Source: Roseateles_B sp051857535
Lineage (GTDB): Bacteria; Pseudomonadota; Gammaproteobacteria; Burkholderiales; Burkholderiaceae_C
Direction of reading: 5' to 3'
Assembly: GCF_051857535.1 (NCBI RefSeq)
Contig: NZ_JBPZGY010000003.1
Span: 62,001-126,000 of the forward strand
DNA length: 64,000 nt
The first letter of the stretch is position 1; the number at the start of each line of letters is the position of its first letter. Of the stretch, positions 7,031 through 16,246 are shown in pieces. The notes below the pieces were generated by a model. That model saw nothing but the letters and a program-made list of their open reading frames with translations, was not told the DNA's origin and searched no databases. The position numbers and the translations under genes were made by a program.

Positions 7031-8953
7031 ATGTCTTTGATGCGTCAAGTCGCGGCCCTGCTGCTCGCCGTGCTGCTGCTGGCCCTGATGGCCAGCGTGG
7101 CTGTGTCGGCCAGCTCGGTTCGTGAAGTGCTGCAGACTCAGCTGCAACTGAAGAACGAGGACAACGCCGGCGCCCTGGCCCTGGCCCTGTCGCAGCAGCG
7201 GGGTGAGGAGAGCCTCATGAGCCTGCTGATCTCGGCGCAGTTCGACACCGGCGCCTATCAGTCCCTGCGCTGGAAGCGCGCAGACGGCTCGATTGCCTTC
7301 GAGAAGACCGCGGCCGCGGCCAAAGGGCGTGCTCCGGACTGGTTCGTCGCCTGGCTGCCGCTGGAAGTGCAGCCGGGCGTGGCGCAGGTCTCCGACGGCT
7401 GGAAGTCCCTGGGCAGTGTGGAGGTCCAGAGTCAGAGTGCCTTCGCCCACGAAACGCTGTGGCAGAGCTTTCTTCGCATTGCCGCCTGGCTGGTGGGCGT
7501 GGGCGCCTTGGCGGGGGGGCTGGCTGCATTGGGTCTTAGGCGCATCCGGGAGCCGCTGGACGCTGCGGTGCAGCAGGCCAATGCCCTGGTGCAGGGGCAG
7601 TTCATGACCATCGAGGAAGCCCGTGTGCCTGAGCTGGCGCGCCTGACCGGCGCGCTGAACACCATGGTGGCCAAGGTCCGTTCGCTGTTCGAGGCGCAGG
7701 CCGAGCAGCTGCAGGTACTGCAACGCCAGGCCTACAGCGACGGCCTGACGGGCCTGACCGTGCGCAAGCAGTTCCTGGCCGAGTTCGAGTCGGCCCTCGG
7801 GCGCGACGATGGTCCGGTGCGCGGCGGCTTCATCCTGATGCGCCTGTGCTCGCTGGCCGATCTCAACCAGCGCCTGGGCCACCAGCAGGTCGACCAGCTC
7901 ATCCAGGCCATCGCCCGTGCGGTGAAGGCCTATCCCGACCGTGTGCGCGGCTGCCTGGCCGGGCGGCTCAACGGCGCTGACCTCGCCTTGTGGCTGCCGG
8001 CCCCGGACGTGGCCGAAGACACCGCGCAGGCCCTGGCCGAGGCCTTGCGCTCGGCCTTGCACGGCGGCGAGAGCGGCGTGCATCTGGCCGTGGCCGCCAT
8101 CGACATGGCGCGTGGGCGGCCCATGTCTCAGTGGTTTGCCGAGGCCGACGCCGTGCTGGCCCGTGCCGAACAGGGCACGGGCGTCTGCCTGGCCTACCAG
8201 CGCGTTGCCGACGAAGACCAGCCGGCCCAGGGCGAGCGTATCTGGCGCCAGCAGATCAGCGACTGCCTGGATGCCGGCCGTGCCCGTCTCCAGCCTTTCC
8301 CGGTGATGGACCGCCAGGGCCTGCTGCTGCACTGGGAATGCCCGCTGCAGCTGCAGTTGCTGTCACAGGGGGACTATCTGCAGGCTGCACGCTGGCTGCC
8401 GCTGGCCCTGCGCAGCAAGCTCAGCGCGGAAACCGATCTTCGCGCGGTGCAACTGGCCTTGGCTGCCATCTCGGAGGACGGTCAGCCCCGCTGTGTCAAC
8501 CTGGCCCCGGCTTCGTTGCAGGAGGGGGGCTTTGTTGCACGGCTGCGCGAGATGGTCTTCCAGTCGCCGCAGTCGGCACGCCGGCTGGGCCTGGAGCTGG
8601 GCGAGTCGGCGGCACTGCTGCATTTCGACCTGCTTCATGAACTGGGGCGCCAGATCCGGCCCCTGGGCGTGGCCTTGGGGCTGGAGCATGCGGGGGCTGG
8701 CCTGGCCCAGGTCGACCGCCTCTACCAGGCGGGCCTGGACTACGTGAAGCTGGATGCCGCGGTGGTCAACGGCATTTCCGGCGACGCCTCGCGGGCCGCC
8801 TTCGTGCGTGGACTGGTCATCATGCTGCGCAGCCTGGCTTTGAAGGTCTATGCAGAGGGCGTTGCCGACGGCCTGGATGCCCAGGCCTTGTGGGATATCG
8901 AGATCGACGGCATCACGGGCCCCTGGGCGACGGGGCAGATGATCAAGCCCTGA
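7031..8953 (+). CDS. lapD: LapD-like inside-out c-di-GMP receptor (degenerate GGDEF-EAL)
   Basis: 640 residues from ATG 7031 with GAGGGGA upstream. It has an N-terminal membrane segment (about 5-27) and a periplasmic LapD/MoxY-type domain with the conserved VSDGWKSLGSVEV region that docks LapG. A second membrane segment lies near residues 150-175, followed by a HAMP domain, a degenerate GGDEF domain (NGADL at 314-318) and a degenerate EAL domain (ELGES at 522-526 in place of EALLR). The loss of both signature motifs indicates a receptor rather than an enzyme. When c-di-GMP binds the EAL domain, LapD is expected to sequester LapG and so keep the adhesin on the cell surface. It forms an operon with lapG. 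Confidence 0.88.
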   Translation: MSLMRQVAALLLAVLLLALMASVAVSASSVREVLQTQLQLKNEDNAGALALALSQQRGEESLMSLLISAQFDTGAYQSLRWKRADGSIAFEKTAAAAKGRAPDWFVAWLPLEVQPGVAQVSDGWKSLGSVEVQSQSAFAHETLWQSFLRIAAWLVGVGALAGGLAALGLRRIREPLDAAVQQANALVQGQFMTIEEARVPELARLTGALNTMVAKVRSLFEAQAEQLQVLQRQAYSDGLTGLTVRKQFLAEFESALGRDDGPVRGGFILMRLCSLADLNQRLGHQQVDQLIQAIARAVKAYPDRVRGCLAGRLNGADLALWLPAPDVAEDTAQALAEALRSALHGGESGVHLAVAAIDMARGRPMSQWFAEADAVLARAEQGTGVCLAYQRVADEDQPAQGERIWRQQISDCLDAGRARLQPFPVMDRQGLLLHWECPLQLQLLSQGDYLQAARWLPLALRSKLSAETDLRAVQLALAAISEDGQPRCVNLAPASLQEGGFVARLREMVFQSPQSARRLGLELGESAALLHFDLLHELGRQIRPLGVALGLEHAGAGLAQVDRLYQAGLDYVKLDAAVVNGISGDASRAAFVRGLVIMLRSLALKVYAEGVADGLDAQALWDIEIDGITGPWATGQMIKP

Positions 8954-9019
8954 GCCCTGCCGCTGGCAGATCGCCAGCCCTTGCGCAACCAAGCGTGCCG
9001 CAGGGAGCCGGCGGCGCGC

Positions 9020-9568
9020 TTAGCGGATGTCGGCGCTGTGCAGGCCGTAGCCCTGGCCGCGCCGACGGTCCTCGAAGAAGCGCACCAGGGTTTCTCGGAC
9101 GGTCCGGAAGGCCAGCTCGTCCCAGGGGATTTCGTCCTCGCTGAAGAGCCGGGCCTCCAGGGTCTCGGGGCCAGGATTGAACGCTGGCGACAGCAGCCGG
9201 GCGCGATAGAAGAAGTGGACCTGGCCCGCCTGCACCACGTTGTGCACGCAATAGAGAGGCTGCAGCTCGATGCGCGCGCCGGCTTCCTCGTCGGTCTCGC
9301 GCAGCGCGCCCTCGGCCGTGGTCTCTCCCAGCTCCATGAAGCCGGCCGGCAGGGTCCATTTGCCGTAGCGCGGCTCGATGGCACGCTTGCACAGCAGTAC
9401 CTGCTCTTCCCAGACTGGCAGCGTGCCCACCACATTGAGCGGGTTCTCGTAGTGGATGGCCGCGCAGACGGTGCAGGTGGCCCGCTCGCGGTTGTCGTCG
9501 GCCGGCACCTGGTAGGCGACCTGGCCGCCGCAGCTGGGGCAATGCTTGAATCGTCGGGTGAGGAACAT
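9020..9568 (-). CDS. Nudix hydrolase with N-terminal zinc ribbon
   Basis: 182 residues from ATG 9568; the upstream extension to 9622 overlaps the divergent promoter region. An N-terminal zinc ribbon has cysteine pairs at 10/13 and 32/35. The Nudix box runs from Gly76 to Ala98 (GFMELGETTAEGALRETDEE), with the catalytic REXXEE glutamates present. Proteins of this layout (NudC-like or ADP-ribose type) hydrolyse nucleoside diphosphate derivatives. The exact substrate cannot be read from sequence. It is divergent from maiA. Confidence 0.85.
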   Translation of the reverse strand: MFLTRRFKHCPSCGGQVAYQVPADDNRERATCTVCAAIHYENPLNVVGTLPVWEEQVLLCKRAIEPRYGKWTLPAGFMELGETTAEGALRETDEEAGARIELQPLYCVHNVVQAGQVHFFYRARLLSPAFNPGPETLEARLFSEDEIPWDELAFRTVRETLVRFFEDRRRGQGYGLHSADIR

Positions 9569-9663
9569 CGATCCAGTGTAGCGGGCCCGTGGCAACATAC
9601 CGGGATCGGCCCCTTGCCGCACTGCGGCACAGCGGCCTCCCTCAGCTCAGCATCCGACCAGCC

Positions 9664-10302
9664 ATGGAACTCTTCAACTACTTCCGATCCTCTGCCTCCT
9701 ACCGCGTGCGCATCGCCCTGGCGCTCAAGGGCCTGGACTACGACTACCGCAGCGTGCACCTGGCGAAGAACGAGCAGTTCAATGAGTCCTACAGCGCCGT
9801 CTCCGCCTCGCGCCTGGTGCCCTTGCTACGCGACGGCGAGGCCAGCGTCACGCAGTCCATGGCCATCATCGAATACCTGGACGAGACCCATCCCGAGCCG
9901 CCACTGCTGCCGCGCGGGCCTCTGGATCGGGCCTATGTTCGGGCGATCTCGCAGGACATCGCCTGCGAGATTCATCCGCTCAACAACCTGCGCGTGCTGC
10001 GCTACCTGACGCAGGAGCTGGGCGTCAGCGAGGAGAACAAGGACCGCTGGTATCGTCACTGGGTGGAGACCGGCCTGGAGGTGGTCGAGCGCCGACTGGT
10101 GGGCGAAGGCCGTGCAGGCACCTTCTGTTTCGGCGACACCCCAGGGCTGGCCGACTGCCTGCTGGTGCCCCAGGTCTTCAATGCCCAGCGCTTCAAGGCC
10201 CGCCTGGACCACGTGCCCACCGTCATGCGCATCCACGCGGCCTGCATGAAGCTGGATGCCTTTGCCAAGACACAGCCCTCAGCCTGCCCTGACGCCGAAT
10301 GA
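9664..10302 (+). CDS. maiA: maleylacetoacetate isomerase (zeta-class glutathione transferase)
   Basis: 212 residues from ATG 9664. The N-terminal thioredoxin-fold half has the zeta-class motif SSASYRVRIAL (residues about 8-18), whose serine activates glutathione; SSCSWRVRIAL is the usual form, so here Cys is Ala. The rest is the all-helical GST C-domain. The enzyme isomerises maleylacetoacetate to fumarylacetoacetate in tyrosine/homogentisate breakdown. The other genes of that pathway are not in the window. It overlaps the next gene by 4 bases (ATGA). Confidence 0.88.
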   Translation: MELFNYFRSSASYRVRIALALKGLDYDYRSVHLAKNEQFNESYSAVSASRLVPLLRDGEASVTQSMAIIEYLDETHPEPPLLPRGPLDRAYVRAISQDIACEIHPLNNLRVLRYLTQELGVSEENKDRWYRHWVETGLEVVERRLVGEGRAGTFCFGDTPGLADCLLVPQVFNAQRFKARLDHVPTVMRIHAACMKLDAFAKTQPSACPDAE

Positions 10303-11084
10303 GTCCCGCGCTGCATCCGGACTGGCTGCAGCCCGAGTGGGACGCGCCGCAGGTACGCGCCTTGATGAGCAGTCGGGCCGGCGGTGTCAGCACCGGGCCG
10401 TATGCCAGCCTCAATGTGGGCTCGGCCGTGCAGGACGAACCGGCGGCCGTCGAGGAAAACCGGCGTCGTGTGGCCGATGCCCTGGGCGCACGCCTGGTCT
10501 TCATGCCCCAGGTCCATGGCAGCAAGGTGCTGACGCTCAAGCCTGAATGGGCCTTGCCCGATGCGCGCGTGCCCAAGGCCGATGCCTGCATCAGCACCAT
10601 CCCGGGGCTGGGCTGCGCCATTCAGGTGGCCGACTGTCTGCCGGTGCTCTTCGCCGCACCAAAGGCGGTCGGTGGTGCCCACGCGGGCTGGCGCGGGCTG
10701 GCCGACGGCGTGCTGGAGAAGACGGTACAGGCCCTGTGCGAAGCCTCGGCCTGCCTGCCAGGCGAGATCCAGGCCTGGCTGGGCGCCTGCATCGGCCCCG
10801 AGGCTTTCGAGGTGGGGGCTGATGTGCTGGAAGCCTTCAGCGTGGAGCCGCGGGCGGACCTCGGCCCGGCCCAGGGCCAGCTCTTCCGCTTCCAGCCCAA
10901 TGCAGCCGGCGAGTCACGCTGGCGGGCCAATCTGCCTGCACTGGCCGCCTTGCGGCTGCGTGCGGCCGGCGTGTCCCGCCTCAGCGGCGGTCGCTGGTGC
11001 ACCTACAGCGAGCCCTCACGGTTCTTTTCCTACCGGCGGGAGCGGCTCAGCGGGCGCATGGTGGCGGCCATCACCCTGGCCTGA
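10299..11084 (+). CDS. pgeF: peptidoglycan editing factor PgeF (YfiH/laccase-domain family)
   Basis: 261 residues. The conserved metal-site residues of the YfiH family are visible: His73 in QVHGSKV, Cys113 in VADCLPVLF and His128 in GAHAGWRGL. Family members remove wrongly incorporated residues from peptidoglycan precursors, and purine nucleoside phosphorylase-like activity is reported for some relatives. Translationally coupled to maiA through ATGA. Its last 69 bases overlap the 3' end of a convergent small membrane protein gene. Confidence 0.9.
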   Translation: MSPALHPDWLQPEWDAPQVRALMSSRAGGVSTGPYASLNVGSAVQDEPAAVEENRRRVADALGARLVFMPQVHGSKVLTLKPEWALPDARVPKADACISTIPGLGCAIQVADCLPVLFAAPKAVGGAHAGWRGLADGVLEKTVQALCEASACLPGEIQAWLGACIGPEAFEVGADVLEAFSVEPRADLGPAQGQLFRFQPNAAGESRWRANLPALAALRLRAAGVSRLSGGRWCTYSEPSRFFSYRRERLSGRMVAAITLA

Positions 11085-11312
11085 GTCGGGCGTGGGCTCG
11101 CTCAGGGACTGAGCCTGTTCCTGCGCTTCAGCCAGACGCCGAGCCTTGCGCCGCGCTGGCGTCCCCACGAGGTAGAGCACCAGCGCCATGGGGGCGACGC
11201 CGTAGAGCAGAAAGGTCAGCAGGGCGCCAAAGAGGCTGCCCTGCGGGCTGCTGGCTTCGGCCAGCGCCATCATGAGGGCGACGTAGAGCCAGGCAATCGC
11301 GATGAGGTACAT
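11016..11312 (-). CDS. small two-helix inner-membrane protein
   Basis: 98 residues. Two hydrophobic segments (about 2-20 and 28-50) are followed by a charged, proline-rich cytoplasmic tail. The ATG at 11312 is in a plausible context. The reading frame overlaps the 3' end of pgeF by 69 bp in convergent orientation, which limits base freedom in the overlapping part; the hydrophobic N-terminus lies outside the overlap. Similar short membrane proteins seem common in Burkholderiales, but I know of no function. Confidence 0.7.
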   Translation of the reverse strand: MYLIAIAWLYVALMMALAEASSPQGSLFGALLTFLLYGVAPMALVLYLVGTPARRKARRLAEAQEQAQSLSEPTPDSGQGDGRHHAPAEPLPPVGKEP

Positions 11313-11331
11313 GGAGAGGCGGGAGACTTTC

Positions 11332-11353
11332 CTCGCGATTCTCGAATCGCGAG
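11332..11353. promoter_or_regulatory. 22-bp palindrome between the small membrane gene and phaC
   Basis: CTCGCGATT at 11332-11340 and AATCGCGAG at 11345-11353 are perfect inverted arms around CTCG. It lies 20 bp upstream of the minus-strand small membrane gene and about 190 bp upstream of phaC, inside the only divergent promoter region of the PHB cluster. Operator use is an inference. Confidence 0.4.
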
Positions 11354-11542
11354 CGTCATAAGAAGGTAAGTTTTCAAGCGTACAACAAGGACTGTGGCAA
11401 GCTTCTTGCCTGGGTATGCTGGCGGTGGTGGCTCAGGACATGAGCTCCCAGCGACGATGCCCCGGCCCGAGGTCCCCGGCCCCGGTGCGAGACTGTCACG
11501 GGCGGCGCTGTTTCAGCGTCCGTTCATTCCGCGAGGAGACAC

Positions 11543-13288
11543 ATGAATTCCAAGAGCAAGGATGCGGGCGCCGCATCCGCCAACGATCCCTTTTCCCTGG
11601 GGGCTGCTGCAGAGGCCGCTGGCAAGATGGCTGAGCACGTGGCGGCCGATTTCCAGGCGGGGATGGGCGAGGCCATGAAGACCTTCGCCGGCCTGAAGAT
11701 TCCCATGGATGCCTGGGCGTCCCTGCAGAAAGACTACCTCAGCCAGGCCAGCGGGCTGTGGAACCAGGCGGTTACTGCTTCCGCCGGCCATCCCGCCAAG
11801 CTGCCTGACCGGCGCTTTGCCAGCGAGGCCTGGGGCAGCAATCCGGTCGCGGCCTTCACGGCCCAGCTCTACCTGCTCAATGCCCAGACCCTGCAGCGCA
11901 TGGCTGAGCAGGTGGAGGGGGACGACAAGGCCCGCGCCCGCATCAAGTTTGCGGTGCAGCAGTTCGTTGACGCCTCGGCGCCCAGCAATTTCCTGGCCCT
12001 GAATCCCGAGGCCCAGCAACTGGCCCTCAAGACGCAGGGCGAGAGCATTGCCCGCGGCATGCAGCTGTTGTGGGCGGACATGCAGCGCGGCCATGTCTCG
12101 CAGACGGATGAATCGGCCTTCGAGGTCGGCCGCAATGTGGCGACGACCGCGGGCGACGTGGTGTTCGAGAACGACTTCTTCCAGCTGATCGAGTACAAGC
12201 CCCTGACCAAGGAAGTGCACGAGCTGCCCTTTCTGATGGTGCCGCCCTGCATCAACAAGTACTACATCCTCGACCTGCAGCCGGACAACTCCCTGATACG
12301 CTACGCCGTGGAGCAGGGCCATCGCACCTTTGTCGTGAGCTGGCGCAACCCCGACGAGTCCTGTGCAGGCTGGACCTGGGACGACTACATCGAGCAGGCC
12401 GTCATCCAGGCCATCCGCACGGTGCAGGCCATCAGCGGCAGCAAGAAGATCAACGCCCTGGGCTTCTGCGTGGGCGGCACCCTCCTGGCCACGGCCCTGG
12501 CCGTGCTGGCAGCACGTGGCGAGCAGCCCGCGGCCAGTGTCACCCTGCTGACCACACTCATCGACTTCACCAGCAATGGCGTGCTGGACCTCTTCGTCGA
12601 CGAGGCCCTGGTGCGCATGCGCGAGATGAGCATCGGCCCCGACGCTCCCAAGGGCCCGGGCCTGCTCAAGGGCCAGGAGCTGGCCACCACCTTCAGCTTC
12701 CTGCGGCCCAATGACCTGGTCTGGAACTATGTGGTGGGCAACTACCTCAAGGGCGAGGCCCCGCCGGCCTTCGACCTGCTCTACTGGAACGGCGACTCGA
12801 CCAACCTGCCCGGACCCATGTACTGCTGGTACCTGCGCCACACCTACCTGCAGAACGAGCTGAGGAAGCCCGGTGCGCTGACCATCTGCGGCGAGCGCCT
12901 GGACCTGGGGGCCATCGAGGCGCCGGTCTACATCTACGGCTCGCGCGAGGACCACATCGTGCCCTGGGAGGCGGCCTACCGCAGCACCCAGGTCTTCAAG
13001 GGGAAGAAGCGCTTCGTGCTGGGCGCCTCCGGCCATATTGCCGGCGTGATCAACCCGCCGGCCAAGAAGAAGCGCAGCTACTGGACGGGCAAGAGCGCCG
13101 CGCTGCCGGTGGATTCTGCGCAGTGGCTGGAGACGGCCGTCGAGCATCCCGGCTCTTGGTGGACGGACTGGTCGCACTGGCTGGCCAGCCATGCCGGCGC
13201 ACTGAAGCCAGCGCCCAAGGCGCCGGGCAGTCGCCAGCACAAGGCCCTCGAGCCGGCGCCGGGCCGCTATGTGAAGCAGAAGGCCTGA
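11543..13288 (+). CDS. phaC: class I polyhydroxyalkanoate synthase
   Basis: 581 residues, the usual class I length. The catalytic triad is Cys309 in the lipase-like box GFCVGG, Asp470 in SREDHIVP and His498 in GASGHIAGVINPP. All three are offset by ten from Cupriavidus necator PhaC (319/480/508), a strong match. It polymerises 3-hydroxyacyl-CoA, mainly 3-hydroxybutyryl-CoA, on storage granules. GAGGAGA precedes ATG 11543. First gene of phaC-phaA-phaB in the order typical of Burkholderiales. phaR and phasin genes are absent here. Confidence 0.97.
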   Translation: MNSKSKDAGAASANDPFSLGAAAEAAGKMAEHVAADFQAGMGEAMKTFAGLKIPMDAWASLQKDYLSQASGLWNQAVTASAGHPAKLPDRRFASEAWGSNPVAAFTAQLYLLNAQTLQRMAEQVEGDDKARARIKFAVQQFVDASAPSNFLALNPEAQQLALKTQGESIARGMQLLWADMQRGHVSQTDESAFEVGRNVATTAGDVVFENDFFQLIEYKPLTKEVHELPFLMVPPCINKYYILDLQPDNSLIRYAVEQGHRTFVVSWRNPDESCAGWTWDDYIEQAVIQAIRTVQAISGSKKINALGFCVGGTLLATALAVLAARGEQPAASVTLLTTLIDFTSNGVLDLFVDEALVRMREMSIGPDAPKGPGLLKGQELATTFSFLRPNDLVWNYVVGNYLKGEAPPAFDLLYWNGDSTNLPGPMYCWYLRHTYLQNELRKPGALTICGERLDLGAIEAPVYIYGSREDHIVPWEAAYRSTQVFKGKKRFVLGASGHIAGVINPPAKKKRSYWTGKSAALPVDSAQWLETAVEHPGSWWTDWSHWLASHAGALKPAPKAPGSRQHKALEPAPGRYVKQKA

Positions 13289-13351
13289 TCCCCTCCATCG
13301 ACGGCGGTCCTGTCGGGGCCGCCTGCCTCATCCCATTTTCGGAGATTCCTC

Positions 13352-14533
13352 ATGAGCACCGAGATCGTCATCGTCGCCGCGGCGCGCACCGCCATCGGCA
13401 AGTTCGGCGGCAGCCTGGCCAAGACCGCCGCCCCGGAGCTTGGCGCCACCGTGGTGCGCGAGCTGCTGCGCCGTTCGGGCGTCGCGCCCGAGCAGGTCGA
13501 TGAAGTGATCCTGGGCCAGGTGCTGACCGCCGGCTCGGGCCAGAACCCCGCGCGCCAGACCGTCATCAAGGCCGGCCTGCCGCATGCCGTGCCGGCCATG
13601 ACCATCAACAAGGTTTGCGGCTCCGGCCTGAAGGCGGTGATGCTGGCCGCACAGGCCATCCGCGACGGCGACAGCGACATCATCATCGCTGGCGGCCAGG
13701 AGAACATGAGCCTGGCGCCCCACGTGCTGCCCGGCTCGCGCGAAGGCCAGCGCATGGGCGACTGGAAACTCGTGGACACCATGATCGTGGACGGCCTCTG
13801 GGACGTCTACAACCAGTACCACATGGGCATCACGGCCGAGAACGTCGCGAAGCAGTACACCATCAGCCGCGAGGCTCAGGATGCCCTGGCCCTGGCCTCC
13901 CAGCAGAAGGCCGCTGCCGCTCAGGACGCCGGCCGCTTCAAGGACGAGATCGTGCCGGTGAGCCTGCCGCAGAAGAAGGGTGACCCCATCGTCTTCGACG
14001 CGGATGAATTCATCAACCGCAAGACCAATGCCGAGGCCCTGGCCGGCCTGCGCCCGGCCTTCGACAAGGCGGGCTCGGTGACCGCGGGCAATGCCTCCGG
14101 CCTCAACGACGGCGCCGCCGGCCTGCTGCTGATGAGCGCCGACAAGGCCAAGGCCCTGGGCCTGACGCCGCTGGCACGCATCGCGTCCTATGCCAGCGCG
14201 GGCCTGGACCCGGCGACCATGGGCATGGGCCCGGTGCCCGCCGCCCGCAAGGCCCTGCAGCGCGCCGGCTGGACGCCGCAGGACCTGGATCTGCTGGAGA
14301 TCAACGAGGCCTTCGCGGCCCAGGCCTGCGCGGTCCATCAGGAGATGGGCTGGGATCTGGCCAAGGTGAATGTCAACGGCGGTGCGATCGCCCTGGGTCA
14401 TCCCATCGGGGCCTCGGGTGCGCGCATCCTCGTGACCCTGCTGCACGAGATGCAGCGTCGCGATGCCAGGAAGGGCATCGCCTCACTGTGCATCGGCGGT
14501 GGCATGGGTGTGGCGCTCTGCGTGGAGCGCTGA
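13352..14533 (+). CDS. phaA: acetyl-CoA acetyltransferase (biosynthetic beta-ketothiolase)
   Basis: 393 residues. The nucleophile is Cys89 in NKVCGSG. The C-terminal GGAIALGHPIGASG histidine motif and the final CIGGGMG cysteine motif complete the active site. It condenses two acetyl-CoA to acetoacetyl-CoA, the first step of PHB synthesis. GGAG lies 7 bases before the ATG, and phaC ends 63 bp upstream, so the two are probably co-transcribed. Confidence 0.97.
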   Translation: MSTEIVIVAAARTAIGKFGGSLAKTAAPELGATVVRELLRRSGVAPEQVDEVILGQVLTAGSGQNPARQTVIKAGLPHAVPAMTINKVCGSGLKAVMLAAQAIRDGDSDIIIAGGQENMSLAPHVLPGSREGQRMGDWKLVDTMIVDGLWDVYNQYHMGITAENVAKQYTISREAQDALALASQQKAAAAQDAGRFKDEIVPVSLPQKKGDPIVFDADEFINRKTNAEALAGLRPAFDKAGSVTAGNASGLNDGAAGLLLMSADKAKALGLTPLARIASYASAGLDPATMGMGPVPAARKALQRAGWTPQDLDLLEINEAFAAQACAVHQEMGWDLAKVNVNGGAIALGHPIGASGARILVTLLHEMQRRDARKGIASLCIGGGMGVALCVER

Positions 14534-14714
14534 CACGGAGGGATTTCAGGGAACTCTCAGGGCCAACCCGCTTGACCCCTCCCAGGGGCTGGGCGAGCCT
14601 GGGGTTCCGGCAATGCGCGTCTTCTTCGAACGACAACAGCAGCCCGGATGGCGCGTAGGACGCGGCGCCGACACCGGGCTCCCCTGAACAGCCATGGAGG
14701 CGAAGGAGATTCAC

Positions 14715-15458
14715 ATGATTCAAACGCAAAAAGTTGCATACGTCACCGGCGGCATGGGCGGCATCGGCACGGCCATTTGCCGCAGGCTTCACCAGGCCGG
14801 CTACAAGGTCATCGCGGGCTGCGGCCCCAGCCGTGACTTCCAGAAATGGCTCGACGAGCAGAAGGCCGAGGGCTACACCTTCTACGCTTCCGTCGGCAAT
14901 GTGGCTGACTGGGACTCGACGGTCGCCGCCTTCAGCAATGCCATCGCCGAGCACGGCACCATCGATGTGCTGGTCAACAACGCCGGCATCACGCGGGACC
15001 GCATGTTCCTCAAGATGACGCCGGAGGACTGGAAGGCCGTGATCGACACCAACCTCAATTCCATGTTCAACGTGACCAAGCAGGTCGTGCCGGGCATGGT
15101 GGAGAAGGGCTGGGGCCGCATCATCCAGATCAGCTCGGTCAATGGTGAGAAGGGGCAGGCCGGCCAGACCAACTACTCGGCTGCCAAGGCGGGCATGCAT
15201 GGCTTCACCATGGCCCTGGCGCAGGAGCTGGCGTCCAAGGGTGTGACGGTGAATACCGTGAGCCCGGGCTACATCGGTACCGACATGGTCCGAGCCATCA
15301 AGCCCGAGGTGCTGGAGAAGATCGTGGCCACCATCCCGGTCAAGCGCCTGGGCGCGCCCGAGGAGATCGGCTCCATCGTGGCCTGGCTGGCTGGCGAGGA
15401 CTCTGGTTTCACCACCGGCGCTGACTTCTCCTGCAACGGGGGCTTGCACATGGGGTAA
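14715..15458 (+). CDS. phaB: acetoacetyl-CoA reductase (NADPH, SDR family)
   Basis: 247 residues from ATG 14715; GGAGGCGAAGGAG immediately upstream supports this over the ATG at 14694. Short-chain dehydrogenase with the nucleotide-binding TGGMGGIG near residue 12 and the catalytic Tyr154-x3-Lys158 (NYSAAKAG). The C-terminal FSCNGGLHMG end is characteristic of PhaB. It reduces acetoacetyl-CoA to (R)-3-hydroxybutyryl-CoA for PhaC. A 181-bp gap separates it from phaA and may hold an internal promoter; I see no clear motif there. A terminator hairpin begins 100 bp after its stop. Confidence 0.96.
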   Translation: MIQTQKVAYVTGGMGGIGTAICRRLHQAGYKVIAGCGPSRDFQKWLDEQKAEGYTFYASVGNVADWDSTVAAFSNAIAEHGTIDVLVNNAGITRDRMFLKMTPEDWKAVIDTNLNSMFNVTKQVVPGMVEKGWGRIIQISSVNGEKGQAGQTNYSAAKAGMHGFTMALAQELASKGVTVNTVSPGYIGTDMVRAIKPEVLEKIVATIPVKRLGAPEEIGSIVAWLAGEDSGFTTGADFSCNGGLHMG

Positions 15459-15474
15459 TGGATAGTGCTGATGG

Positions 15475-15550
15475 CCCCCCCCTACCGGCTGCGCCGGCCC
15501 CCCCCAGGGGGGCGAGCTTGAGGGACCGGCAAAGCCGGATCCCCAAGCTC
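15475..15550 (+). repeat. left terminal inverted repeat of the repeat island
   Basis: A C-run, then TACCGGCTGCGCCGGC, another C-run, and a segment ending GGATCCCCAAGCTC. The same 74-76 base block occurs in reverse complement at 16247-16320, with only homopolymer length changes and one substitution. It starts 16 bp after the phaB stop. Internally it can fold (GAGCTTG near the start of the second half pairs with CAAGCTC). Confidence 0.85.
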
Positions 15551-16246
15551 CGCTGGGGAAACAAACTGGGACCCACTTCGGGTCCCAGTTTGTTTTTCAA
15601 GGCACGCGCTCCGGGGGGCGAAAGCTCGGATCCGACTGAGTCGGAGTGCTGCTATCGACCCATCAACCACCACCCACGAAACAAGACGGGCCAGTGTGTC
15701 CCGTCTTGGTTTCAGGCGCAGAGCTTGAGGGACCAGCAAAGCCGGATCCCCAAGCTCCGCTGGGGAAACAAACTGGGCCCACTTCGGGGCCCAGTTTGTT
15801 TTTCAAGGCACGCGCTCCGGGGGCGAAAGCTCGGATCCGACTGAGTCGGGGTGCTGCTATCGACCCATCAACCACCACCCACGAAACAAGACGGGCCAGT
15901 GTGTCCCGTCTTGGTTTCAGGCGCAGAGTTTGAGGGACCAGCAAAGCCGGATCCCCAAGCTCCGCTGGGGAAACAAACTGGGACCCACTTCGGGGCCCAG
16001 TTTGTTTTTCAAGGCACGCGCTCCGGGGGCGAAAGCTCGGATCCGACTGAGTCGGGGTGCTGCTATCGACCCATCAGCTAGCACCCACGAAACAAGACGG
16101 GCCAGTGTGTCCCGTCTTGGTTTCAAGGCACGCGCTCCGGGGGCGAAAGCTCGGATCCGACTGAGTCGGAGTGCTGCGATCGACCCATCAACCACCACCC
16201 ACGAAACAAGACGGGCCCAGCGGGTCCCGTCTTGTTTTCAGGCACA
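15551..16246. repeat. direct-repeat array of about 205 bp units rich in hairpins
   Basis: The marker CCGACTGAGTCGG recurs at 15632, 15837, 16043 and 16157, so two units are 205-206 bp and the last is 114 bp, missing the AAACAAACTGGG hairpin segment. Each full unit holds several inverted repeats: CCGACTGAGTCGG itself, an AAGACGGG/CCCGTCTT hairpin, a GAGCTTG/CAAGCTC hairpin, and the long AAACAAACTGGG/CCCAGTTTGTTT hairpin. There are no start-stop patterns, ribosome sites or coding bias to support a gene in this roughly 700 bp. Non-coding, between convergent phaB and the IclR-type gene. Confidence 0.88.
15559..15597 (+). terminator. phaB: 16-bp perfect hairpin with T tract, phaB terminator
   Basis: The arms 15559-15574 (AAACAAACTGGGACCC) and 15580-15595 are perfect complements around ACTTC, followed by more T. 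The mirrored A and T ends make it bidirectional. A near-identical copy is at 15766-15801 and a slightly imperfect one about 205 bp further on, so the terminator is part of the repeat unit. Confidence 0.75.
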
